This document shows, piece after piece, positions 38,993-50,231 of a stretch of DNA of 64,000 bases; the first letter of the stretch is position 1, and each line of letters opens with the position of its first letter. The stretch covers positions 1 through 64,000 of the forward strand of contig JAURVB010013536.1 in NCBI GenBank assembly GCA_033002965.1. The letters run 5' to 3'. This DNA is from Piper betle (taxonomy: Eukaryota > Streptophyta > Magnoliopsida > Piperales > Piperaceae). The translations under genes and the position numbers were made by a program. The notes beneath the pieces are model-generated. The model was not told the origin of the DNA. It worked only from the letters and a program-made list of their open reading frames with translations, and ran no database searches.

Positions 38993-39698
38993 CCGACTCT
39001 TTTCCAACGCCAATCTGACGCCCAACAGCAGCAAACACACCCGATTGACCAAAGCCTTTATCGCCAGAAAGTCATAACCCAGGTAGGTAGGTAAGACGGA
39101 AACCATCATCTTCACAAACACCAAAGCATATTTATGTCATTTTAGTAAAAAATCGTAACAATCCCGGACATGCAACTCAGAAGAAACGAAAGCAAACATA
39201 CATTTTGAGGAGTCATGATGAACAAGTTTGTGCTTGAGTAAATTCTTTAACACCTTGTAGGTACCACCGTGCCTGTGCATACACACAACAGAGTTGCAAA
39301 TAGCAAATAGAACACATACTACATTGCAAAGCAATATTTAACACCATGAAACATCACAAACCAAAAAAGCAATATTTCAATCCATGAAACATCATAAACC
39401 AAAAGTTCATTCAAATCTCCGTCGGCATAAAATTAAAACAAAAATAAATAAAACTTACTTGGGGCCAGCAATTCGATCAACAAGCTCTGATGGAACAATT
39501 TCAAGCTGAAAGAAGAAGAAAAAATCAAACATAGCAATTAACAAGAAACTAAGAAACTTCAAACATAGAATTAACAAAAAACAATAAAAATCAAGCATAA
39601 AACAGAAACGAACGTTCCGCATGCCCATCTCCACGGCCGTCAGAACCCGAAAATCTTCCTTGGCCAGATATCGCAAAAGCATCAACGTCGAGCTTCAT
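38993..39698 (-). pseudogene. RIO2: Truncated RIO2 kinase fragment
   Basis: Intact RIO2 is an atypical kinase/ATPase needed for late 40S maturation. Only the first four exons are present: 39698-39614, 39505-39459, 39272-39202 and 39109-38993. They encode the N-terminal winged-helix domain (RYLAKEDFRVLTAVEMGMRN, EIVPSELVDRIAG, HGGTYKVLKNLLKHKLVHHD) and the start of the nucleotide loop (RQIGVGKES). The kinase domain is absent. Disruptions are an extra T in a T run after MKLDVDA (near 39680), an extra 4-base TACC copy near 39085, and one missing G near 39030. About 90 bases beyond the last exon, TGTAACACCCC (38900) resembles a gypsy LTR terminus. A GC-rich leader-like stretch (39835-39975) lies upstream. 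Introns are retained, so this is a broken genomic copy, not a retrocopy. Confidence 0.88.
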
Positions 39699-40153
39699 GC
39701 TTGCTAAATAAGCAAAAGCTCAAAAGTCTAGTAAGATACAATAATTGAAGAACATCACCGAAAATAAAAACGACAAAAAATAATCAATCAATCCTTCATC
39801 TACACGAGCTATGGATGGTACCATTTCTATCTAGGGGGCGGCGCCGAGGAGAAGGTCGAGGTCGGAAGGTTGCAGGCAGGTTCTCGGAGGAGGCTGCCGG
39901 GACTTTGGCCGGCGGCAGCCAAGCGACCGGCGGCGAGATGGCTAGCGGCGACGATGCAAGCGACGAGGAAGCAGGGAATTTTTAGGTTTTAGATTTTATG
40001 ACTCGAATCGCCCATGAACCGGTATAAGTCGGCTAGAATCGGTATAAATCGGTTGGGATCGGCAGCTCATCAACCTTTTTCAATCGTCCATTGAATCGGT
40101 GTAAATTTCACTGTCATAAACTCTTTTTTTTCGAGTTTTTCTCTAATAGGGTA

Positions 40154-40640
40154 CAAATCGCGGCTGTTCAATACTTTGATTAAACTCGATTCGGCTTTAT
40201 ATTTTGACTCAAAAAATTGATCAGAAGTTTAACTCGATATTAAATGAACAAGTATGAGCTTGTACCCTTTTGACTTGCATCAACTTGAAAAACTTGATAT
40301 TTTATAAAATGAATAACATTTTTTACCATATTTATCTTGAAATTTTTATACAAATTAATTAAATTATAAGATATCATTATATGATAATAACTTTAAATGC
40401 AATTATGCATGATTAATTTGTCTTTTATACATAATCATATTAAAATTGAAATAATTTAATTATAAATTATATTTTAGTATGTATTATACAAAAAATATAT
40501 ATATATATATACAAATCAAACTATCTCAAATTTGACTCGAGCTTAAACTAATTCAAGCATTTGTCGTAACTCGACTCAAAGTCAAACTGACCGTATTTGA
40601 GTTGAGCAAAACTCGACTTTACTTGATTAATGAGTAGCCC
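40154..40640. mobile_element. Degenerate TCGAG-type hAT MITE
   Basis: The 487-bp segment is rich in ACTCGA words. Its right end (GAGTAGCCCTA) matches the hAT-like ends of the two intact MITEs in the window. The left end (GGCTGTTCAAT after a few extra bases) is altered. The same 10-mer TAATAGGGTA stands at 40144-40153 and 40641-40650, consistent with a target duplication overlapping the element tip. It interrupts a decayed tandem repeat. Confidence 0.55.
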
Positions 40641-40664
40641 TAATAGGGTATAATTACTTGGAAT

Positions 40665-41085
40665 CAGCAGTCCCTCGCCCATTTTTCAATCGTCCATGAA
40701 TGGTCCACATCAGTAATTCACAAGTGTTTGGGTTGTTGGAATCGATATAGATTATTAAAATGGCAGTTCATCAACGTCTTTTAATTATCCATGAAAGGGT
40801 ATAAATCGGCAATTCCAGCGCTTTTGAGTTGTTGAAAGCATTATAATTCTAAATCATTGGAGTCGGCAGTTCATCAAACCTATGAATGAATAGTTATAAA
40901 TCGACAATTCATTGACTTCTAAGTTGTTGGAATCGCTATAAATTATTGGAATCGGCAGTTCATTAGCCTTTTGTTTAATCATCCAAAAATCGGAATAAAT
41001 CGTCAATTCATGGACTTTAATGTATTTCCTCCGAGACCGACTGATGGTATGAATCGGTTGGAATTGGTAATTCATTGCCTAACCC
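40665..41085 (+). repeat. Decayed tandem repeat, period about 95 bp, four to five units
   Basis: Units start with an ATCGGCAGTTCATCAACC-like word near 40665, 40761, 40862, 40951 and 41060. Each carries CGTCCATGAA- and TAAATCGGCAATTCA-like blocks. A further unit-like stretch (40060-40110) lies to the left of the MITE at 40154-40640, so the array was split by that insertion. Identity between units is modest. Confidence 0.6.
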
Positions 41086-41479
41086 TTTCTATTCAAACCA
41101 GTCAATTTTGCGACGGTCATCATTATCAAGGCTAATTGCGTACTCACATATACTATAATTCGTATAAAATTCAATCTAAAGAAATTTACAAAAAACTGTC
41201 ATAGTAAATAATTTATAAAATATGGAGATTATATATAGTGTTTACAATTTAAAGGATATTTTTTTCGCAAGCAGAAGTTATAAAACGTGTATGAGACATA
41301 TTATTGTATCTTTTTTCTTTATTATAATTTTAATTTATATGCTAAAGATTCTTCAAAAATAGTCATCCGGTAGTAGTGAGTTGAGATAATTCTCAACTTA
41401 ATTAGTTAGTTTTAAATAAATGACTTAAGGCCAATTATGAAAAGAGTGATTTGAAGATGACTAATTATTATTGAAATAT

Positions 41480-42239
41480 CTTGTACCGGTCTCGGGATGT
41501 ATTGCACACTCCTTAGTGCATTTGATTCACGATGTTACGTCATAGTAGGCTCTGGGTTAGTATTCTATTCTCGAAGGATCCTTATAACCCGCGTTTTGAG
41601 TTCTTTACACCCGAAAAAATATAGGGTTTATAAGTAGTGTTTAGTATAGCACACATTCAGATATGTGGTTCAAAGGGTATTAAAGGTAAGTGGCCCTCGT
41701 ACACAAGTTTAGGATATATTGGTAGTTGTGACCAGAAAAATAAGAAAATATTAAAAGAGATATTAGACTAGTAAGTTTGAGATGCTATCTAGACTATAGC
41801 TTGACGCCTCCTCAATAATTACCCTTATGAGAGTTTTGATGAAATATATGCATTTTTTTTTATGAGAGTTAGCTCTCATTGATAGTTTGATATTAATTAT
41901 TTTTTGGACTAGTGATAACCATTACTAATGATTTTCCACTATATATGTAGGTGAGCATTAAACACAATAAGATATGCCAGACTTGACAATTGAGCAATGA
42001 CATCTTTGCACACAAACATGTCTGACGATAAGATACTTTATTGCGATGCTGGTGAATGTGTAAAACTTTTGATGAAATATTTTGATAATGTTTAATGCAT
42101 GTTAACTTATTTTTTAAATAAAGTTAGTAAATTTTCAATCCAAGTAAATGTGAATAATAGATGGGTCAAAACCTAGTTAGGGATTATGATTTGGAAATGT
42201 TATGATGTTAATTGATTATGATGTTGTGATATGTCTTGG

Positions 42240-42282
<43 letters not shown>

Positions 42283-42557
42283 TAATGATGGATAAGGTAG
42301 TTTCCTTATTGCACTTTTAGGGAAACTCTGTTTGTTTATTTATAATATTTTTTTATATATCATATCCTCCACGTAGCATCTTGTTAGGTTGTAAATTTCA
42401 TACATTCATTATGACATTCTTTTCGTATTATAACGCTTAGAGTATATCTCTTCCACTTAAGTTTGGGTTGACCAAATTAATCAAATTTGAGAATCAGTTT
42501 GGTCTCCTATATCATTTCCAGTTCGGCTGAATAGTAAATTGGATTTTGGGTATTGCA
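41480..42557 (+). mobile_element. Gypsy-like LTR, 3' half
   Basis: Ordered blocks match the 3' half of the solo LTR at 57971-60974. They are AAGGATCCTTATAACCC, GTGGTTCAAAGGGTATTAAAGG, GACTAGTGATAACCATTACT, TATGTAGGTGAG and TTGCACTTTTAGGGAAACTC, followed by a degraded terminus GGGTATTGCA at 42557. A (TA)n tract lies at 42243-42279. The 5' half is missing. Confidence 0.65.
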
Positions 42558-44379
42558 GGTGGGCCAGCCAAGAATGGTCCGTTGGACCTAACCAAAGTCA
42601 GGGTGGGAAGGAGGTGAGGAGTCCGACCTCATTCAAACTCCAGCGAGGCACGCCGGTGACCATCGACGGGGGCCAAGCAAGGGGAGTACTTTGTAAGGTG
42701 GTCTCCATCGTTCCGGCCAACATCCAAGAGGAGGAGGTGCAGGATCAACCTTAGAGCGTGCTCAACCTTCATACTAGCTAGGAGGTTGAACCAGATCTCG
42801 AGGAGGTTCTTCGTCGAAGTCAACAAGGAAATGTGGACTATGACAAGTCTTAGGTCAACGCCAATGAGGTTCCTGGTTACCGTGGAGTGCTCGGCAACTC
42901 CTATCTCCGGCCAAGACTAGGTGAAGGTCCTACATCTAATTTGTTTTTTATTATTTGCTGTTTTTTGTCATGGATCCAGCATGACCAGAGTTCAGACTTC
43001 CACTGTGGAGGTCCGAAGGGGAGGGTATCATTGCCGGATTCCAAGAGAGCCGACTGCCTACTTGAAGATCAGTGGATAGGGTTAGGGTTTCTTAGTTGGT
43101 GGATTTAGGAATTTTAATTAATTAATCTCATCTAAAAAATGTTAATCCTAAGTCAATTATCAATTACAGACCTTAAACATGATCAATATCAACATAAAAT
43201 ATATCATTATCATGTAATTATCAAATCTAATAATAATCAATCAAACATGATAATTATAGATCTATCAATGATTCGTCAGCTAAGAAAATTAATTGCAAAA
43301 TTTTGTAATAATCATGCATAAAATCATCAAATCATGATTAAAACTGCTGTAATTAATCAATGTGTGATATTAAATCAATCAAAAACAATTGATAACATCA
43401 ATATCTAATTAGATCTCACAATTACATCATGAATGAGCATCAAAACTGATTGAATTCTATGAAATCAGTTCACAAAAACATGATTTTCGCCAAAACTATT
43501 GAATACAATCACGATGCATGATTAATTATGCATGAATCAGTGATAATCGTCAAGGTTTGATGATTAATTATCATAAAAATGTGAACAACATTGAAAGGGT
43601 TCTTGATGATACCAATGAAGAATTTAATTTAAATCATGAGAGGATGGACAACGTGCAAAGGAAAGGGATCAAAGATGTTCTCATTGGAATAAAAGAATTT
43701 ACCATCTACTCATTTTAAAAATTGTTTCCTCAGAATTCCTTTCATTATTATCCTAGGGCTTACCCAACAAAAGTAATCTAATCTAACCCGCCATTTAATA
43801 CAATCACAAATTATACCATTTTATTGTTTCTAGTACAAATTATAGTGACTATGCTAAGTACAGATTGGTGGATTTAAATCATATCTTCAAAAAATAATTA
43901 ATTAAGTTAATATCTTAAGCACATTTCTATTACTATATTATTTTTTTAAATAATTTTTTATAGGGCATTTGGTTGCAACTGTTTTTCTTTAATTTCTCAT
44001 TAATTTATTCAATGTTACCTCTTCCAAATGCATTGACAATCTCTTTTTATTTTTGTTTTTATTTTTATTTTTTTCCAAAAAGATTAAAAAAGCGCAAACG
44101 CCCGCCACCCTATAAGATGTCGATGCATTTGAACATGACAAATGAGTAGTTGGAATTATATATCTACGAAGCTCGGAACACTTTGAGAAATTTTAACCAA
44201 CTTGAGCGTGGCTAATAAAAGTATGTAACATCAGATTAATTAAATTTGAGTGGACTAATTGGAAAATAAGCTAAAAATAACCAAAAAGATTTTTTTTTAA
44301 AAAAAAGAAAAAAAACCTACATCCCAGTCCAGTAATTTACACCAACTTTAAGGGTATTTACGTAATTTCATCTTCAATG
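42558..44379. other. Spacer, partly GC-rich
   Basis: 42558-42780 is GC-rich and resembles the GC-rich middle of the LTR family in composition, but it could not be aligned by eye. A short TAGGGTTAGGGTTT telomere-like word lies near 43078. 43110-44340 is AT-rich with A/T runs. No gene is seen. Confidence 0.4.
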
Positions 44380-46282
44380 AAGACTCAAAAGTGAAGAAGA
44401 CAACCAAACCATGAAGCAATGGTAGGTGACGGCAGGCCGGAGAGCACCATTTTGTCCATCCCCCTTCCTTTACTCTTCCAATTCCCCTTCCGGTCGTCCC
44501 TCCGCGTTCATCTTTCCTAGGTAATCCTCTTCTCCTTCCTCCGCTCTTCCTATTGATAGTCTTTTCTTCAATTCTCGTTCGGAAAGTAGCTTCTTTATCC
44601 CGTTTTTGGACGTCGGTCATGCTGCTTGCTCCGACCTGTCGTCTGGAATTTGTTAAAGAATAGGTGTTCGTTGGTTTATGAGGTATTTTTACACGGCAGT
44701 GAGGGTTCCTTAGTTACTGTTGGTGTTGGGCGCAATTTATTGAGGTTTTTAATTAGTGGGAGGGGTTGAATGTTCCTATTGAATTTGCTATGCTATGTGG
44801 TTTAGTAATTTTTTAGATAGTTGATCTATCGGAGACTTTATTTCATCTATAGTAATTGTTAGACCTTTTTTTGTTCTTTGAGATGCATTTTTTGCAGATG
44901 GTTATGAGTCTATGACCTTCGTTGTATGGTCTAATAATTGAGTTTTGGAAAGTTGAATAGGCTTTCTTGTCTATTGACTTTTGATCGTAGGGTAATGAAA
45001 CAGGAAATTGTTTGGTTAACTGCGATTGTTTTGTCTTTCACCGGAGGTTATTTGTTTGTAGTAGAAAAATGAACAACTTTTGGCTGTTCTTATTGATAAA
45101 ATAGTCAAAAAGGACCGTAGAAGCCCCTGCTAAGAGAAATTGTTGGTCTTTTTCAATGATGGTCATATCTTGGGAAGAGAGGAGCTGAATTAGGGCTTGA
45201 TTATTTGACTGTGACACTATTAACTACTGTTTCTACCGTCAATCTGGTAATATTTATCGGGTGATAATGATTCTTTGGTATTCCAAGACTTATTTTATTT
45301 GAGTCAAGCAAAATGCTTGTATATTGTGTGGGAAGTAATATTTGTATATTCCTCTCCTTGAGGATGTGATGTGTTGGTGCCAATTATTTATGTATTTTCT
45401 GTGTACTTCCTAAATTGACCAACTGAAGTCTCAAAAAATTTTAGGATAATAGGATGACTATACTTTTGGCAGTATTTTTCGTATCTGTTGTATGCTGATA
45501 TATTATAAACTCAGAACATGATCATGTATGCCATGGTGGCATGGCCTTCTTGACCTTTCTAACGTTTGTCTTGTATCTGCGCATGATTGATGACCATTTT
45601 CTTTTTTTCAATTGTCATACGATGGTAATGAGAAAAATATATTTTTGGTATCCTGAAGTTGTTTCTGCTGAAAGTTGCCAATGTTTTTCATGTGAGGCAT
45701 TATATATATTTCAACGAAAACTCACAACTTATGTAAATTTTCTTTATGCATCGTTAGAATGCAACAAGACTACCAAGTAAATCAATAATTCAAGAATATT
45801 CATTCTATATGAGCTGACTGAGTTTGTCATTTGGACTAGGTGCCTGGAGGCAGCAGTTGGTGAGGACCTTGGATCGGTCAAAACAACCGTCTCAATATAG
45901 ATGGAACAGAGTAGTACATTTTCCACCCTATTTCATTTATGGCTTCCTGCACAATTACGTGACATAGCCTTAGAATGCCATTCTTTTTTAGCAATCTGCA
46001 TAATATGATCTACTTCTATGAAAAATGTCCAGACTTAATGTCTTCAAGTGCTAATAGCTACTTTGAGAATAGATCACATACAACTGTAATTTTACCATTC
46101 AGTGAGTCTTTCTCCAGAAAATTGGATGAAACATGGAATTACTTGCATGATTTGCATGTTTACACAATTTAGTAATGTTTAGGCTTTTTCTTTGGCCATG
46201 TTTGTCATTTTGATTGATCTATATGTTCAATCTCCAAGAGCAGCTTCCATGTGAAAAAGGCTGATCTAATTGCTTGTTGCAG
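44380..46282 (+). other. 5'UTR exon and long leader intron of the L18a-like gene
   Basis: 44440-44517 is pyrimidine-rich and ends in a good donor (TTTCCTAG/GTAATC). The next acceptor in the right place (GTTGCAG) ends at 46282, 24 bases before the ATG. The implied intron is about 1.76 kb and T-rich, as plant introns are. No other exon-like stretch was identified between them. The exact transcription start is unknown. Confidence 0.45.
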
Positions 46283-46306
46283 AATAAAACACTTGGAAGT
46301 ATCATA

Positions 46307-47075
46307 ATGGGAGCTAGGAAAACTCATCCTTTTGAGATTAACACTTCTCAACTATCAAATAAACTTATGAACAAAGGTTGTCATTTACAAGAGAAAATTT
46401 GTGTTTTTTTTGTTTATTTTGTGAATTGATCATTGTCCAAGAGAAGTATGGTCTTGAGGAAGTTTTGATTGTGCGATTATGATGCAGGCCTAGTTTGTGC
46501 TTGTGATAGTAGTAGATGATTGTTCCCTTTCTCTTTACTGAATCGTACAAGCTTTTCTTGTTTAGATCAAACTTCAGATGGTAATGATCCTCGAGGAAAG
46601 TACATTCTTATAAAAGATGCTGAAAACAGCCAAGGAAGAATATTTGACAAACCACTTCCATGTTGTGGCTGCGGTATTGGATGGTTCTCGTGAGTATTTT
46701 ACTTTATTACTCTTAGTTCTCCTGATCACTAGTCTATATCGTCATGATGAATTTTCCCCAGGTTTCTTTTGGGATTTATTTTTCCTTTGGCATGGTACTT
46801 TGCGACTATTCTCTACTTTGGAAATTATTATCGAAAAGACCCAAGAGAGCGAGCTGGCCTAGCTGCATCCGCCATTGCTGTAAGTTCTTCCATTACTCAG
46901 CATTTTGGTTCAATTGCTACTAATTGTCATTGTGCCTATAATCATTTTGTGCATTATCTTAAATGACCCTCTTCACTGGTAATGAAATCCTTGTGTCCAA
47001 CCTTGTGCCGGTTTGGTGCAGGCACTTGTTTGTTCAGTCGTGGCTGTCATAACAACAGCTGCCATTGTATTTTAG
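46307..47075 (+). CDS. 60S ribosomal protein L18a-like small membrane protein
   Basis: This belongs to the plant family annotated as L18a-like, which is named for weak similarity and is not a ribosomal component; its function is largely unknown. Exons are 46307-46376, 46566-46689, 46762-46879 and 47022-47075. Splice phases agree and give 121 residues. The N-terminus (MGARKTHPFEINT) is variable. GKYILIKDAE is the conserved lead-in, followed by CCGCGIGWF. A first membrane helix follows (SFLLGFIFPLAWYFATILYF), then the basic loop NYYRKDPRERAG and a second helix (ALVCSVVAVITTAAIVF) to the stop. The Cys-rich CCGCG segment could be a lipidation or metal site (inference). The start is the first in-frame ATG of its exon; a long 5'UTR intron is likely upstream. 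Confidence 0.87.
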
Positions 47076-47590
47076 CTTCTGATGGACTCAACCGTCAATG
47101 GCTGACAGGGCGAGTGGAAGGTTATCATGAGGAACAGAGACTTCGTGATGTGATACGGTGACGATTGCTTTGATCTTTGTTAATATTGTACAAATAGATA
47201 CTGTATATCACGAATAGACTGGGCTCTCCGTCTCCAAAATTATGTTTATGAATTCATTCGATAAGATGGCTGATGGCTATTGATGCTTGCCGCAGCAAAA
47301 ATACATGCTTGTTCAAATTATAAGTAGTGCCCACCGACGATCGAACACCGCAGGTGTTACCCTAGATGTTATTTCTGATGGTGATTTCTAAACTGCCAAT
47401 GCGATACCTGGCTGCACGTAGCTGCGTTCCAAGAGTGGCTTTCCAAGTTAAATATCAAACTTCTCGTTAGGGAATAATGGAAGTGAGCATGACTCTTTGC
47501 GTATTCAACTTGTTACAAACCAGTTAGCACATGGTTGGAAGCTGATGCACTGATGCCTGATGGTCTAGTGATAGATGTAGAAAAGGGGAA
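47076..47590. other. 3' region of the L18a-like gene
   Basis: This probably holds the 3'UTR within the first 200 bases and then spacer. No other feature is seen. Confidence 0.5.
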
Positions 47591-47591
47591 G

Positions 47592-49531
47592 GGGATAGAT
47601 CTAAATTGGACTACTATTAAAAATCAAAGTCAAAATTAAAGAATAAAACCTAAATAGAGGCACACCCAGATCAATTTAATTCATTGTCAAATCAATTTAA
47701 TTCATCGTCAAAGTCATCACCATACAATGAAAGTTAGCCTCTTATTTCTAGACAGCTACTAATAAAAATATTCCCAAAATACCCTAAAAATAAAATACAA
47801 AAATTACATAAAACCTTTAAAATAATAAAATAAACAAAATTTTAAAATAATAAATACTACATTACTGGATGCCTGCATTAGCTCCCCAAGTTGTAAAGAA
47901 CTCGAGCTGAAGAAACAACAAGAGCAGGACTTGGATGATCACATTATCACAAGTGAGCATCTCAAAAAACATATTATAATTATCACCCAATCCAAGGTAC
48001 CCAAAAATAATCACAAGTGGGATAATGGTAGCTGGCGAAAACATGTATCATCCAACCACTCCAATGACGGTTAACCCAAATGTTAAAAATAATCTTTTGT
48101 AGTAAAACACGAGAAGAATCAACATCAATCACAAGAAAATAAGGATCTCCTCCACTAAGTAGACCAAACTTTGGTTGTAGAAATGATGGTTTAACATGCA
48201 TATCAAGTTTAACCAAATCATATTCTGTGTGTACCATGTCAACATCAACAGAAAGTAGTACCATCAATAATTTGATCATTAGCAACCACCATCGTCGTTG
48301 ACATCATTAATCAACTCTAAACCAATTACAATTTCAAACTTATATTTAGGAACATCTATATCATATGCCTTATCAAAAATAACAATTAAATTCTCAGACT
48401 CAATCTGTTCATCGTAAACTATAAGTAGGATCTCCCATCACAGTAACAGTAGATGAACAATTGGCAACAACAAACACACCATTGAGTTGAATCAGACTTA
48501 GAGAATAAACCGTCTCCTCTAAGGGTACACATGAAGATTATGAAGTCCTCTCCAAAAAGGCACTATGAGTACAAACATACAAATTGTGTTTCTTGCATCC
48601 ACAAATAAAAGAATAAACATGTAATGCATTGTTGTACCAAACTTGCTTAGCAACAAGCCATAGATGACCCAATAGTATATGACAAGTATTGATGGAAGCA
48701 ATATCAAACCAAATAGAAAATGTAATAATACAATGCTCTCTAATTTGTATTGAACCATATAAAAAATAAGGGTGCATCATTAGCATAATAATTTGATTTA
48801 ATTTTTGAATGGTAGATGGAGATAATAAAGTTCATACAGCATTCATAATTCAAAATAATTGTACTATTATTTCAGTTAATAATACCATTTATAGAAAATC
48901 TACTCACTGAAATCCAAGCTTCAAAGTATTGATATGAATCTCAGTAGCCATAGTCAATAGTTGTTCAAATTTCATAATATTCTCACCAGTTTTCAAAAAT
49001 TTCTGCTGATGTCCCCTATTGTCTACAATTTCATTCCATTGACCGCTGAACTTCTGAAACTGAAATCAAATATTTTGGCTGTGAATACAAAGTCCTTCAA
49101 ACTGACTTGTTTCTGTGAAAATAATTCCCCAAACGAAAGCAGCTCTCTGGGCATTATGTTTTTCCTTGTATCAAGTACCAAATCAAGCTACCTTAAAACA
49201 TGAAGTACCGAAACACGAAAATGGCAAAACAAGAAAATAGAGAGGGATCCGATCACCAAGTTGTCATACTTCAACTTTTGGGAGCATGACCAACAAATGG
49301 ACGATCGTGCATGGTTGGTGGATTGAGAAAAAATATAATAAATTGGATGATGAAATTTACTAATGATAAAAAGAAACCAGAAGATGGATCGTGATCTTTA
49401 GGCACGAGATGATTTGTCGTCAGTGAAACGCCAACATAAGAATCTCCACCAATTGACACAGGGAATGAGATGATCTAAATTAGAATATTCCTAAAAATAA
49501 AAATCAAAATTAAAAGACAAAAACCTAAATA
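47592..49531. mobile_element. Possible non-coding LTR-type element (repeat family R)
   Basis: 47592-47675 is repeated directly at 49463-49531: both have GATCTAAATT, then AAAATCAAA(G)TCAAAATTAAA and AAACCTAAATA, and the second continues after a MITE as GAGGTG. The left copy extends to about 47885 and has a third relative at 62725-62945. The 1.6 kb between the copies has no recognisable gag or pol. This could be a large non-autonomous retroelement with its right repeat truncated by an adjoining gypsy LTR. Primer-site and TSD evidence is lacking. Confidence 0.45.
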
Positions 49532-50219
49532 TAGGGTTGCTAATCGAGTAAGCCAGTTTGTGGACATTTCGCATTCGGCTCAGTTTGACTCGACTCAAAA
49601 CTCGACATTTAAATGTTCGAGCTCGAACTCGATTCGAACTCGAATCCTTCGAGCCGAGTTTGAGCAAGGCAATGTTGGACTCGACTCGGTTATAACTCGA
49701 ACTCGACTCGAAATTGACTCGTAGCTCAACTCAAACTTGACTCGATAAAATAATATAATAATATAGTCTTTATATTATATTATATATATATATTAATAAG
49801 TTTAATTGTTACTAATTATATTTATTTATATACAATATAATATCAAAGTAGTGAGATAACTTAGATGGTAAGTATTCAAGTTGAAGGCTTGGAGGTTGTG
49901 GGGTCAATCCATGTTGATTTTATTTTTTTATAGTGAGTTACTTTCCACTTTACAATCGAGCCGGTTTCAAGCTCACAAATGAGCCGGGTTTGAGCTTACC
50001 AAAATTAAACAGTTTAAGTGTATTCGAGCTCGAGTCGAGCTCGAATAACATAAAAATATTCGAATCGAGCTCGAATAACATAAAAATATTCGAATCGAGC
50101 TCAAGTATGCATGTTAAAAACTCGTTTAATCTCCAGTCGAGTTCGAACGAACTTTGAACTATTCGAGTCGAGTTTAAACACAAATCGAGCTCGACTCGCT
50201 CGCTCGTTTAGCAGCCCTA
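49532..50219 (+). mobile_element. hAT-type MITE, TCGAG-rich, with perfect 8-bp target duplication
   Basis: This 688-bp element begins TAGGGTTGCTAATCGAG and ends with the near-complement GTTTAGCAGCCCTA. It is flanked by CCTAAATA at 49524-49531 and 50220-50227. The arms are dense in TCGAG/CTCGA words. The middle has a tRNA-like A box (TAACTTAGATGG, 49857-49868) and B box (GGGTCAATCC, 49901-49910). It is the same family as the element at 14341-14956, in opposite orientation. A short TAACATAAAAATATTCGAAT word is duplicated at about 50045-50097. No transposase is present. Confidence 0.88.
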
Positions 50220-50231
50220 CCTAAATAGAGG

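Noticed and set aside
40665..41085. Regularly spaced repeats that might suggest a CRISPR-like array
   Set aside because: Units are contiguous and degenerate with no unique spacers, and the genome is a plant nuclear one. It is a decayed minisatellite.
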